Assembly (NCBI RefSeq): GCF_900167115.1
Contig: NZ_FUXZ01000007.1
Location: 162,959 to 196,055 of the forward strand
DNA length: 33,097 nucleotides
Source: Eubacterium uniforme
GTDB lineage: Bacteria > Bacillota > Clostridia > Lachnospirales > Lachnospiraceae
Reading direction: 5' to 3'
Shown: positions 16,657-23,325 of the stretch, piece by piece
How the letters are laid out: each line of letters starts with the position of its first letter
Position numbering within the stretch: position 1 is the first letter of the stretch
Notes under the pieces: model-generated
Seen by the model: the letters and a program-made list of their open reading frames with translations, nothing else
Told to the model about the DNA's origin: nothing
Database searches by the model: none
Translations under genes and position numbers: made by a program

Positions 16657-17235
16657 ATGAGGAGTACGAATAGTATTATGAGTATAATTGAATTATTAAT
16701 TTTTTCAATCGCACTTGCTATGGATGCATTTGCTGTATCTGTATGTAAGGGATTATCCTTAAAAAAAGTTAATGTAGCGCATCTTGTTTTGGCTGGAATT
16801 TGGTTTGGAGGATTTCAGGCACTTATGCCAGTTTTAGGATATTTTTGTGGAAGCAAGTTTGCTGATAAAGTAGATAAGTTTGACCATTGGATTGCATTTG
16901 TTATACTTGCATTAATTGGAGCAAGTATGATAAAGGAAAGTATGGGCGATGAAGAAGAAATAAATAGCAACATGGACATTAAGACCATGTTTTTTTTAGC
17001 GGTTGCTACAAGTATTGATGCACTTACAGTTGGAATAACATTTGCTTTTTTAGATGTTAACATAGTTGTGGCAGTTTTATTTATAGGTGTGATTACATTT
17101 GCTATTTCAGCAATGGGTGTAAAGATAGGTAGTATATTCGGAGATAAGTATAAATCAAGAGCAGAGATGTTAGGCGGTGGTGTTTTAATCTTAATTGGAA
17201 TTAAGACTTTACTTACTGGCCTTTCAATAATATAA
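16657..17235 (+). CDS. mntP: Manganese efflux pump MntP
   Basis: MntP (YebN, DUF204) exports Mn(II) through the cytoplasmic membrane. The 192-residue protein has six hydrophobic segments. The signature IALAMDAFAVSVCKGL sits in the first helix and VATSIDALTVGITFAF in the fourth, each with the Asp characteristic of the family. Length matches the usual ~190. Two starts are possible: ATG 16657 with a weak TTAGG six nt upstream, or ATG 16678 (Met8) with GAGGAG thirteen nt upstream. The second fits better if transcription begins near 16650. The gene stands alone, although the upstream CDF transporter at 13359 may also handle metal. Confidence 0.9.
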   Translation: MRSTNSIMSIIELLIFSIALAMDAFAVSVCKGLSLKKVNVAHLVLAGIWFGGFQALMPVLGYFCGSKFADKVDKFDHWIAFVILALIGASMIKESMGDEEEINSNMDIKTMFFLAVATSIDALTVGITFAFLDVNIVVAVLFIGVITFAISAMGVKIGSIFGDKYKSRAEMLGGGVLILIGIKTLLTGLSII

Positions 17236-17337
17236 AAAAAAGAGTACAACTTTTATCTTTAATTTGTTATAATAAAAAATACAGATTTTTTATACAAAGA
17301 ATTAATAGTTAGTAACTATGTTTTAGGAGGAAGAATA

Positions 17338-18048
17338 ATGCAAATAGTTGATCTTGCAAAAGAATTATCAAGTACAGATTATCCTGGAAGAGGTATTATC
17401 ATTGGAAAGTCTGACGATGGAAAGTATGCAGTATGTGCATATTTTATTATGGGAAGAAGTGAAAACAGTAGAAACAGAGTTTTCGTAGAAGATGGAGATG
17501 GAATTAGAACAGAAGCTTTTGATCCTGCTAAACTTGAAGATCCAAGTCTTATTATCTATGCCCCAGTTAGAATGTTAGATAATAAGCTTATTGTTACTAA
17601 TGGTGATCAGACAGATACAGTATATGAATTTATGAAGAATGGTCGTTCATTTAATAGAGCTTTAAGATCTCGTGAATTTGAACCAGATGCACCTAATTTT
17701 ACACCACGTATTTCAGGCATTTTAGAATTCACTGATGGTAGCTTTGAATATGCAATGTCTATATTAAAGAGCGATATGGGTGATTCAGATTGTTGTAATA
17801 GATTCACATTTACATATGATAATCCAAAGAATGGTTTAGGTAGATTTATCCATACATATATGGGGGATGGTAATCCACTTCCAAGTTTTGAAGGTGAACC
17901 AACACCTGTTGCTATTAGTGGTAATATTGATGAACTTACAAGTACAATTTGGAGTAACTTAAATGAGGATAATAAGGTATCTTTATTTGTAAGATATGTA
18001 GATTTAGAATCAGGTAAGATGGATACAAGAATTGTAAATAAGAATTAA
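17338..18048 (+). CDS. purO: IMP cyclohydrolase, PurO type
   Basis: This protein resembles the archaeal-type IMP cyclohydrolase (PurO), which closes FAICAR to IMP and has no relation to the PurH cyclohydrolase domain. Recognisable features of the 236-residue protein are the early PGRGIIIG, YFIMGRSENSRNRVF, and FEPDAPNFTPRISG in the middle. The near-C-terminal region FIHTYMGDGNPLPSFEG is also family-like. The next gene, 47 bp downstream, encodes a stand-alone AICAR transformylase, which strongly supports the role. TATAAT at 17268-17273 is a likely -10 box and AGGAGG precedes the ATG. I am confident of the family but not of every active-site residue. Confidence 0.87.
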   Translation: MQIVDLAKELSSTDYPGRGIIIGKSDDGKYAVCAYFIMGRSENSRNRVFVEDGDGIRTEAFDPAKLEDPSLIIYAPVRMLDNKLIVTNGDQTDTVYEFMKNGRSFNRALRSREFEPDAPNFTPRISGILEFTDGSFEYAMSILKSDMGDSDCCNRFTFTYDNPKNGLGRFIHTYMGDGNPLPSFEGEPTPVAISGNIDELTSTIWSNLNEDNKVSLFVRYVDLESGKMDTRIVNKN

Positions 18049-18095
18049 GCATTTGCTTATTAGCAATAAAAATATAATACAGTGAGGAATTGACG

Positions 18096-19274
18096 ATGAA
18101 AGAATTTGAATTAAAGTATGGTTGTAATCCAAATCAGAAACCATCAAAGATTTATATGGCTGATGGTTCAGAACTTCCAATTGAAGTTTTAAATGGTCGT
18201 CCAGGATACATCAATTTCCTTGATGCATTCAATGGTTGGCAGTTAGTAAGTGAACTTAAGAAGGCGACAGGTCTTCCTGCAGCAACATCATTTAAGCATG
18301 TTTCACCAGCAGGTGCAGCAGTAGGTCTTCCATTATCAGAAGTAGAAGCTAAGATTTATTGGGTAGATGATCAGAAGGATTTATCTCCACTTGCATGCGC
18401 TTATGCTAGAGCAAGAGGTGCTGATAGAATGTCATCATTTGGTGATTTTATTGCACTTTCAGATGAATGTGATGCTTCAACAGCTATGCTTATTAAGAGA
18501 GAAGTTTCTGATGGTGTTATTGCACCAGCTTATACAGATGAAGCTCTTGAAATTTTAAAGGCTAAGAAAAAAGGCAATTACAATGTAATTAAGATTGATC
18601 CAAATTACGTTCCAAAGCAGATTGAAACTAAAGAAGTATATGGTATTACTTTTGAACAGGGTAGAAATGAACTCGTAATTAATGATGAGTTATTCTCAAA
18701 TGTTGTTACAGATAATAAAGATATTCCAGAGCAGGCTAAGATTGATTTAGCTATTGCTATGATTACACTTAAGTATACACAGTCAAACTCAGTATGTTAC
18801 GCTAAGGGCGGACAGGCTATTGGTATCGGTGCTGGTCAGCAGTCTAGAATTCATTGTACAAGACTTGCTGGTAGCAAGGCTGATAACTGGTATTTACGTC
18901 AGGCTCCACAGGTACTTAACCTTCAGTTTGTAGATGGAATTGGTAGAGCAGATAGAGATAATTCAATCGATCTTTACATCGGTGATGAATATATGGATGT
19001 TTTAGCTGATGGTACTTGGGAGAAAATCTTCAAGGTTAAACCACCAGTATTCACAAGAGAAGAAAAGAGAGCATGGCTTGATGGCAACACAGAAGTTGCA
19101 TTAGGTTCAGATGCATTCTTCCCATTTGGTGATAACATCGAAAGAGCATTTAAGAGCGGTGTTAAATATGTAGCACAGCCAGGTGGCTCAGTAAGAGACG
19201 ATAACGTAATTGAAGCCTGCAACAAGCATGGTATGGCTATGTGCTTCACAGGAATTCGTTTATTCCACCATTAA
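18096..19274 (+). CDS. Stand-alone AICAR formyltransferase (PurH-type, cyclohydrolase domain absent)
   Basis: The enzyme transfers a formyl group from 10-formyl-tetrahydrofolate to AICAR, the ninth step of purine synthesis. Standard PurH is about 510 residues, with an N-terminal MGS-like IMP cyclohydrolase domain. This 393-residue protein begins directly with the transformylase domain. Catalytic SFKHVSPAGAA has Lys67 and His68, and YTQSNSVCYAKGGQAIGIG with SRIHCTRLAG are also present. The ATG at 18096 has GAGGA seven nt upstream; a TTG two codons before is less likely. With the PurO gene it forms a two-gene operon that replaces bifunctional PurH. The structured element copy 3 begins 10 bp after the stop. 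Confidence 0.93.
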   Translation: MKEFELKYGCNPNQKPSKIYMADGSELPIEVLNGRPGYINFLDAFNGWQLVSELKKATGLPAATSFKHVSPAGAAVGLPLSEVEAKIYWVDDQKDLSPLACAYARARGADRMSSFGDFIALSDECDASTAMLIKREVSDGVIAPAYTDEALEILKAKKKGNYNVIKIDPNYVPKQIETKEVYGITFEQGRNELVINDELFSNVVTDNKDIPEQAKIDLAIAMITLKYTQSNSVCYAKGGQAIGIGAGQQSRIHCTRLAGSKADNWYLRQAPQVLNLQFVDGIGRADRDNSIDLYIGDEYMDVLADGTWEKIFKVKPPVFTREEKRAWLDGNTEVALGSDAFFPFGDNIERAFKSGVKYVAQPGGSVRDDNVIEACNKHGMAMCFTGIRLFHH

Positions 19275-19283
19275 GATGGAATA

Positions 19284-19596
19284 GCGCGGGCCAAGCCGCA
19301 TATAGTTTATCACAGGCACTGCTCTCGCACAGTGGGGGTGCCCCTAGCGGTACTAAGCTCGTAAGTTGTTATTGTGATGTTATAAATAAACTAAACATAC
19401 AGAATACAAGTATTCTATAATAAAAAATAGGGACTATGATTTAGAATGTAAACATTCAATCATGGTCCCTGTTTTTCATTACATAACGCTTTGCGTTATG
19501 TATGTTAACTTTATTTATAACTAATAACTTCTTACTCGCTAAGTGCCGAGACCCACAATGGCCTGTGATAATTCTATAATGCGGCTTGGCCCCCGC
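19284..19596 (-). ncRNA. Structured repeat element, family 1, copy 3 (candidate RNA)
   Basis: This copy is inverted relative to the other two. The closing stem pairs 19284-19301 with 19579-19596, including 14 perfect pairs (GGGCCAAGCCGCAT on plus). Read on minus, the P2 helix is GTGGG (19556-19552) with CCCAC (19336-19332), where copies 1 and 2 have GCGGG / CCCGC, a compensated change. The helix before it is CACAGG / CCTGTG instead of GGGAC / GTCCC. Hairpin A is 19482-19500 with an AAA loop. The hairpin B tip is GAATG-TTTA-CATTC (19457-19444). Conserved CTTAGCGAG, GCTAGGGG and GTGCGAGAGC are present. One mismatch in hairpin B would be a G·U pair only on the plus strand, so the transcribed strand is not proven. 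Confidence 0.75.
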
Positions 19597-19686
19597 TTAT
19601 TACATCTAGTGGTGGAAGAATGCCCGTGAATCACATAGTTATGGCCATGCTTGGGGAGGGTGGGGGATGTGTTATCGTCTCAAAAA
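19597..19686. other. G-rich non-coding spacer
   Basis: Ninety bases between element copy 3 and the next terminator stand out as G+C-rich. They contain GGGGAGGGTGGGGG at 19653-19666 (three G-runs) and TGGCCATGC just before. I see no gene. It may be a remnant of another element. Confidence 0.4.
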
Positions 19687-19727
19687 AATAAGGACAATGA
19701 TTTTGATTAATCATTGTCCTTATTTTT
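19683..19727 (-). terminator. Terminator for the short-chain dehydrogenase gene
   Basis: AATAAGGACAATGA (19687-19700) is mirrored at 19711-19724. On minus it follows the stop codon and ends in a T run; it is near-symmetric and may also stop plus-strand transcription. Confidence 0.8.
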
Positions 19728-20454
19728 ATATCCATCCGCCATCTACGTTTATGATTTGGCCAGTTAGGTATGGTGTTGCTTTGGTTAGAGCGATAGCTGC
19801 AGCAGCAACATCGTCTGTTGTACCAATGCGACCAGCTGGTATTTCTTCTATTACAGCATCTAAGTCATCGGAACTTAGATGTTCGTTCATTCTAGTATCG
19901 ATAAGACCACATGCTAAAGCGTTAACGCTTATGTTTGATGGAGCTAGTTCTTTTGCAAGCGCCTTTGTATAAGTATTAATTGCACCTTTTGTAGCGCTAT
20001 ATGCTGTTTCCATTGAAGCTCCACAATTTCCCCATACGGAAGATATATTAATAATCTGTCCTGATTTCTTATTAATAAAGTCAGGAAGCGCATATTTGCA
20101 CATTGAAACGACGCTTGTAACATTATTGTTCCATATGTTATCCCATGATTCTTTTGTAATGTCATTTGCTAATTCAAAAATTGAAATACCTGCATTATTA
20201 ACAAGGACATCGAGTGTTCTGTCAGAGGAGTGGATTATTTTCATAACTTTTTTATTATTATCAAATATGGAGTGATCTATGCAAATTTCTTTGCAATAAA
20301 CATTATATTTTGAAATTTCATCCAGGGTTTCCTTGATGCCGGCTTCATTATGCATATATGTAACAAATACGTCATAACCTTCTTTAGCAAATGCAATGGC
20401 AACTTTTTTCCCGATTCCAGAAGAAGCCCCTGTAACTAGAACAGTTTTATTCAT
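19726..20454 (-). CDS. Short-chain dehydrogenase/reductase, FabG-like
   Basis: This NAD(P)-dependent oxidoreductase of 242 residues has the classical SDR features in order. These are TGASSGIG near residues 8-15 (cofactor), LVNNAGIS, the catalytic Ser in NISSVWG, and Tyr-x-x-x-Lys in AYSATKGA. The C-terminus is YLTGQIINVDGGWI. The closest look is 3-oxoacyl-ACP reductase FabG. However, the gene is isolated from any fatty-acid operon, so the substrate may differ. CGGAGA precedes the ATG on the minus strand. It is flanked by its own terminator and a 260-bp divergent intergenic region. Confidence 0.88.
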   Translation of the reverse strand: MNKTVLVTGASSGIGKKVAIAFAKEGYDVFVTYMHNEAGIKETLDEISKYNVYCKEICIDHSIFDNNKKVMKIIHSSDRTLDVLVNNAGISIFELANDITKESWDNIWNNNVTSVVSMCKYALPDFINKKSGQIINISSVWGNCGASMETAYSATKGAINTYTKALAKELAPSNISVNALACGLIDTRMNEHLSSDDLDAVIEEIPAGRIGTTDDVAAAAIALTKATPYLTGQIINVDGGWI

Positions 20455-20615
20455 AATATATCTCCGTTTCTTATTTTTATTGCTGTATCGTAAATATTAT
20501 ATATATATTAAATTTATAAAATATTATTAGTGTAAAATCAAGTAAATATTGATAAAAATATAGTGTTTTTTATGCATTTTTTTCAAAAAAAATACTATAA
20601 ATTGGGGTCAATGTG

Positions 20616-20644
20616 TTGACATAAGAGAAAATGATTGTTATAAT
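20616..20644 (+). promoter_or_regulatory. Perfect-consensus sigma-A promoter
   Basis: TTGACA (20616-20621) and TATAAT (20639-20644) are 17 bp apart, a full consensus match. The leader to the ATG at 20717 is about 65 nt. This implies strong constitutive expression of the following secreted protein. Confidence 0.85.
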
Positions 20645-20716
20645 TCTACTTGTAATAAATTTGTAACATTTAATTTTTTGGAAATCAAAACTAAAAAAAA
20701 GTAAATGGAGATTATC

Positions 20717-21982
20717 ATGAAAACAGTTGGAAAGCTAGTTGCTACATCCCTTGTTGCAGGCGCATGCGTGTGGGCAAGTGGAGTTGAAACTAATGCAGCA
20801 ACTCTTGATACAGAGATTGCAAGTGCAGGTGGTTCAGTAGCACTAGAAGAGTATTGCGAGGCTTCAGACGCAAACAAACCTGAAGCAGAGATTGCCACAA
20901 TTATTGAGAAATCAGTACAGGCAGTTAAAGAAGAACATTCAATCTTTAAAGATGTTTGTATCGCAAAGGTTGAAGCAGACGGATATGTAAATGTTCGTAA
21001 AAATCCTAACACAGAAGCTAAAGTCGTAGGTAAGATTTTTGGTAACTGTGGTGGTGACATTATCAAAGAAAAAGACGGATGGTATAAGATCAAGTCTGGT
21101 AACGTTAAAGGATGGGTTAAAGCAGAATTTTTCGTAACAGGTGAAGATGCTAAGGACTATGCAGTAGATAACGGTTATGTACTTGCAACAGTTAAAGAAT
21201 CTGGTTTAAGAGTTAGAAAGAAACAGTCAAAGAAAGCTGATGTTATTTCTAACGTTTATAAAGAAGAAACATACGCAGTAACAAAGTATGGTAAAACAGA
21301 TAACTGGATTAAGCTTGGTATCGATGAAGGTGTTGAAGGTTGGGTATCAACTGAATATATCGATTTAAAGATTGGTTATGAACCAGCTATTACACTTGCA
21401 GAAGAAAAAGCTATGCTTCAGGCTCAGGCTGAAAAAGAAGCAGAAGAAGAAGCTTCAAGACAGGCAAGTATTGCAGCATCAGAAGCAGCAGAGGAAGCTG
21501 AAACAGCTACTGAGGCTACTACAGCAGCAACACAGACATATCAGGAAAGCAAGGAAATGACTACTGTATATCAGCAGACTACAAAGCAGCAGACTACAGC
21601 AGCTCAGGTTGAAGATAATGTATCATATGATTCAGCAACAGGTTCAGCTGTAATTGCATATGCTAAACAGTTCCTTGGTAATCCATACGTATATGGTGGA
21701 TCAAGTTTAACAAACGGAACTGACTGCTCAGGATTTACAATGTCAGTATACGCACACTTTGGTTATTCGTTACCACGTACATCTAGCGCACAGAGATCTG
21801 CAGGTGTTGGAGTATCATTAAATGCAGTTCAGCCAGGTGACATTATTTGTTACAATGGTCATGTAGCTCTTTACATTGGTGGTGGACAGATTATCCACGC
21901 TAGTACACCTTCAACAGGTATTATTATTTCATCAATGTATTATGGATCAAATCCAATATGTGCTAGAAGAATTATTAGATAA
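20717..21982 (+). CDS. Secreted SH3-domain NlpC/P60 peptidoglycan hydrolase
   Basis: This is a probable cell-wall endopeptidase that cleaves stem peptides. A signal peptide (MKTVGKLVATSLVAGACVWA, then a likely cut after TNA) leads the 421-residue protein. Two bacterial SH3 domains follow at about 80-140 (VNVRKNP ... KGWVKAEFF) and 150-220 (GLRVRKKQS ... EGWVSTEYI). An Ala/Glu/Thr-rich linker of about 90 residues comes next, then the C-terminal NlpC/P60 domain. The catalytic triad is Cys337 (GTDCSGF), His382 (NGHVALY) and His394 (IIHAST). The ATG at 20717 has GGAG six nt upstream; an ATG four codons earlier would disrupt the ribosome site. A terminator follows. Confidence 0.93.
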   Translation: MKTVGKLVATSLVAGACVWASGVETNAATLDTEIASAGGSVALEEYCEASDANKPEAEIATIIEKSVQAVKEEHSIFKDVCIAKVEADGYVNVRKNPNTEAKVVGKIFGNCGGDIIKEKDGWYKIKSGNVKGWVKAEFFVTGEDAKDYAVDNGYVLATVKESGLRVRKKQSKKADVISNVYKEETYAVTKYGKTDNWIKLGIDEGVEGWVSTEYIDLKIGYEPAITLAEEKAMLQAQAEKEAEEEASRQASIAASEAAEEAETATEATTAATQTYQESKEMTTVYQQTTKQQTTAAQVEDNVSYDSATGSAVIAYAKQFLGNPYVYGGSSLTNGTDCSGFTMSVYAHFGYSLPRTSSAQRSAGVGVSLNAVQPGDIICYNGHVALYIGGGQIIHASTPSTGIIISSMYYGSNPICARRIIR

Positions 21983-21997
21983 TTAAATAAGGTTATG

Positions 21998-22031
21998 AAC
22001 CCGGTGATTTATTCACCGGGTTTTTTGTTTT
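21998..22031 (+). terminator. Strong terminator after the NlpC/P60 gene
   Basis: AACCCGGTGA / TCACCGGGTT stem (21998-22007/22013-22022) with a short loop and a long T run. Confidence 0.93.
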
Positions 22032-22116
22032 TTTATCCATTTTTATGTATGATTTTTTCTATTGCCAGTAATTGATAAAAATTAAGGTAACATAAGATTA
22101 TTGTATATCACTTTGG

Positions 22117-22243
22117 TTTACATAACTGAAAAAGTTATCCACAAGTAAAAAGGGCATATTTTAGCCAAAAAGGGACTTATATACCGAGTTATCCACATTG
22201 TCCACCGAAAAAAAGTCTTGAAAACGTGTTTAGGTTATGTAAA
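22117..22243 (+). promoter_or_regulatory. DnaA-box pair inside a 10-bp inverted repeat
   Basis: Two perfect DnaA boxes, TTATCCACA, lie in the same orientation at 22135-22143 and 22189-22197, 54 bp apart. A weaker third, TTGTCCACC, is at 22199-22207. They are framed by TTTACATAAC (22117-22126) and its inverse GTTATGTAAA (22234-22243). AAAAAGGG occurs twice between the boxes. No dnaA, dnaN or rpmH is nearby, so this is not the usual oriC context. The rest of the 540-bp gap (22032-22523) holds the hpf promoter and leader. Confidence 0.6.
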
Positions 22244-22397
22244 TAAGGCATTTTTTATGATAATTCATATAATATGAAAATGCATAAAAAAAGCTATTGA
22301 CTCTTGATGTTTTTTAATATTTCGGACGTTTATATAATGACTTTTTATAAGCAAAAAAATATATTTATTTTGTTTGTAAAAAATAACTAAAAGTCTA

Positions 22398-22426
22398 TGG
22401 ATAAAAATGGGTTTATATGGTATAAT
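22398..22426 (+). promoter_or_regulatory. hpf promoter
   Basis: TGGATA (22398-22403) and TATAAT (22421-22426) are 17 bp apart, with an extended TGG before the -10. A start near 22433 gives a leader of about 90 nt. Confidence 0.6.
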
Positions 22427-22446
22427 ATACAAAAGAAGTTAATAGT

Positions 22447-22480
22447 GATTAGAAACCAAGAGATTATTGGAATTCTAATC
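22447..22480 (+). promoter_or_regulatory. Leader hairpin of hpf
   Basis: GATTAGAA (22447-22454) pairs with TTCTAATC (22473-22480), and CCAA (22456-22459) with TTGG (22467-22470). It lies just inside the predicted transcript start and has no T run after it, so it looks like a 5' stabilising or regulatory hairpin rather than a terminator. The TTCTAATCTAAAAAA end resembles the repeats at 15444-15538. Confidence 0.5.
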
Positions 22481-22523
22481 TAAAAAACCTTCTTTTAATA
22501 CTGACATGAGGAGGTGTATTTAT

Positions 22524-23054
22524 ATGAAATACATTATTACAGGAAAGAACATTGATGTTACAGAGGGTTTAAAACGTGCAATCGAGGATAAACTTGATAA
22601 ACTCGATCGTTACTTTAACAAGGAAACAGAGGTTATTGTTACTTTAAACGTAGAGAAAGGTAGACAGAAGATTGAAGTAACAATTCCAGTCAAGGGAAGC
22701 ATGATAAGGGCTGAACAGACAAGCGAAGATATGTATGCTTCAATTGATTTAGTATTAGATACTATTGAAAGACAGATTAAGAAACATAAGAATAAAATTA
22801 AGGATAGACATCAGCAGGGTGGAGTGTTTACTAGTGAGTTCTTAGAGACAACATATGAAGAAGAAGAAGATATCAAGATTGTAAAAACAAAAAGATTTGG
22901 AATTAAACCTATGGATCCAATTGAAGCTTGCTATCAGATGGAATTACTTGGACATGACTTCTTCGTATTCCTTAACAGTGAAACAGATGAGGTAAGTGTT
23001 GTTTATAAACGTAAAGGAAATACATATGGTCTCATTGAACCAGAGCTTGATTAA
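22524..23054 (+). CDS. hpf: Ribosome hibernation promoting factor, long form
   Basis: Long HPF binds the 30S decoding region and pairs 70S ribosomes into inactive 100S dimers in slow growth. The 177-residue protein has the S30AE domain at about 1-100, starting MKYIITGKNIDVTEGLK and including LNVEKGRQKIEVTI. After a charged linker comes the C-terminal dimerisation domain at about 120-177, with KRFGIKPMDPIEACYQMELLG and FFVFLNSETDEVSVVYKR-type sequence. The ATG at 22524 follows GAGGAGGTG at 22508-22516; an ATG six codons earlier would overlap that site. secA follows with its own promoter, an order common in Firmicutes. Confidence 0.95.
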   Translation: MKYIITGKNIDVTEGLKRAIEDKLDKLDRYFNKETEVIVTLNVEKGRQKIEVTIPVKGSMIRAEQTSEDMYASIDLVLDTIERQIKKHKNKIKDRHQQGGVFTSEFLETTYEEEEDIKIVKTKRFGIKPMDPIEACYQMELLGHDFFVFLNSETDEVSVVYKRKGNTYGLIEPELD

Positions 23055-23111
23055 TTATTTAGCAAATTTTTATTAATATCAAAAAGATATTAATGTTTAT
23101 AGTTGAATAGT

Positions 23112-23162
23112 AAAAAGGAAGAGTATTATTTCTAGAATATTAGAGATAATACTCTTTTCTTT
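23112..23162 (+). terminator. Terminator after hpf
   Basis: AAGAGTATTAT (23119-23129) pairs with ATAATACTCTT (23146-23156), with an inner TCTA/TAGA extension, A run before and T-rich tail after. Confidence 0.8.
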
Positions 23163-23176
23163 ATGTGTATTTAGAC

Positions 23177-23205
23177 TTGAACTTATGCGATTGTTGTGGT
23201 ACAAT
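23177..23205 (+). promoter_or_regulatory. sigma-A promoter for secA
   Basis: TTGAAC (23177-23182) and TACAAT (23200-23205) are 17 bp apart. The leader is about 115 nt. I did not see a SecM-like arrest peptide. Confidence 0.65.
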
Positions 23206-23325
23206 ACGAACGTTAATGTGCATTATTATGGATATCTATAATTTAACGAAAATAACATGAAAAAATAAAGAGTAAGAAAGTAAAAGAATAATAAGCGTAG
23301 ATATCTAGAAAGTAGGAGATTAGAC

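Noticed and set aside
22117-22243. Chromosomal replication origin
   Set aside because: No dnaA, dnaN, rpmH, gyrase or parAB genes are nearby; two or three boxes alone do not make an oriC.
22250-22523. raiA-motif RNA upstream of hpf
   Set aside because: The region is A+T-rich, and I could not see a long conserved G+C-rich structured core, only one simple hairpin.
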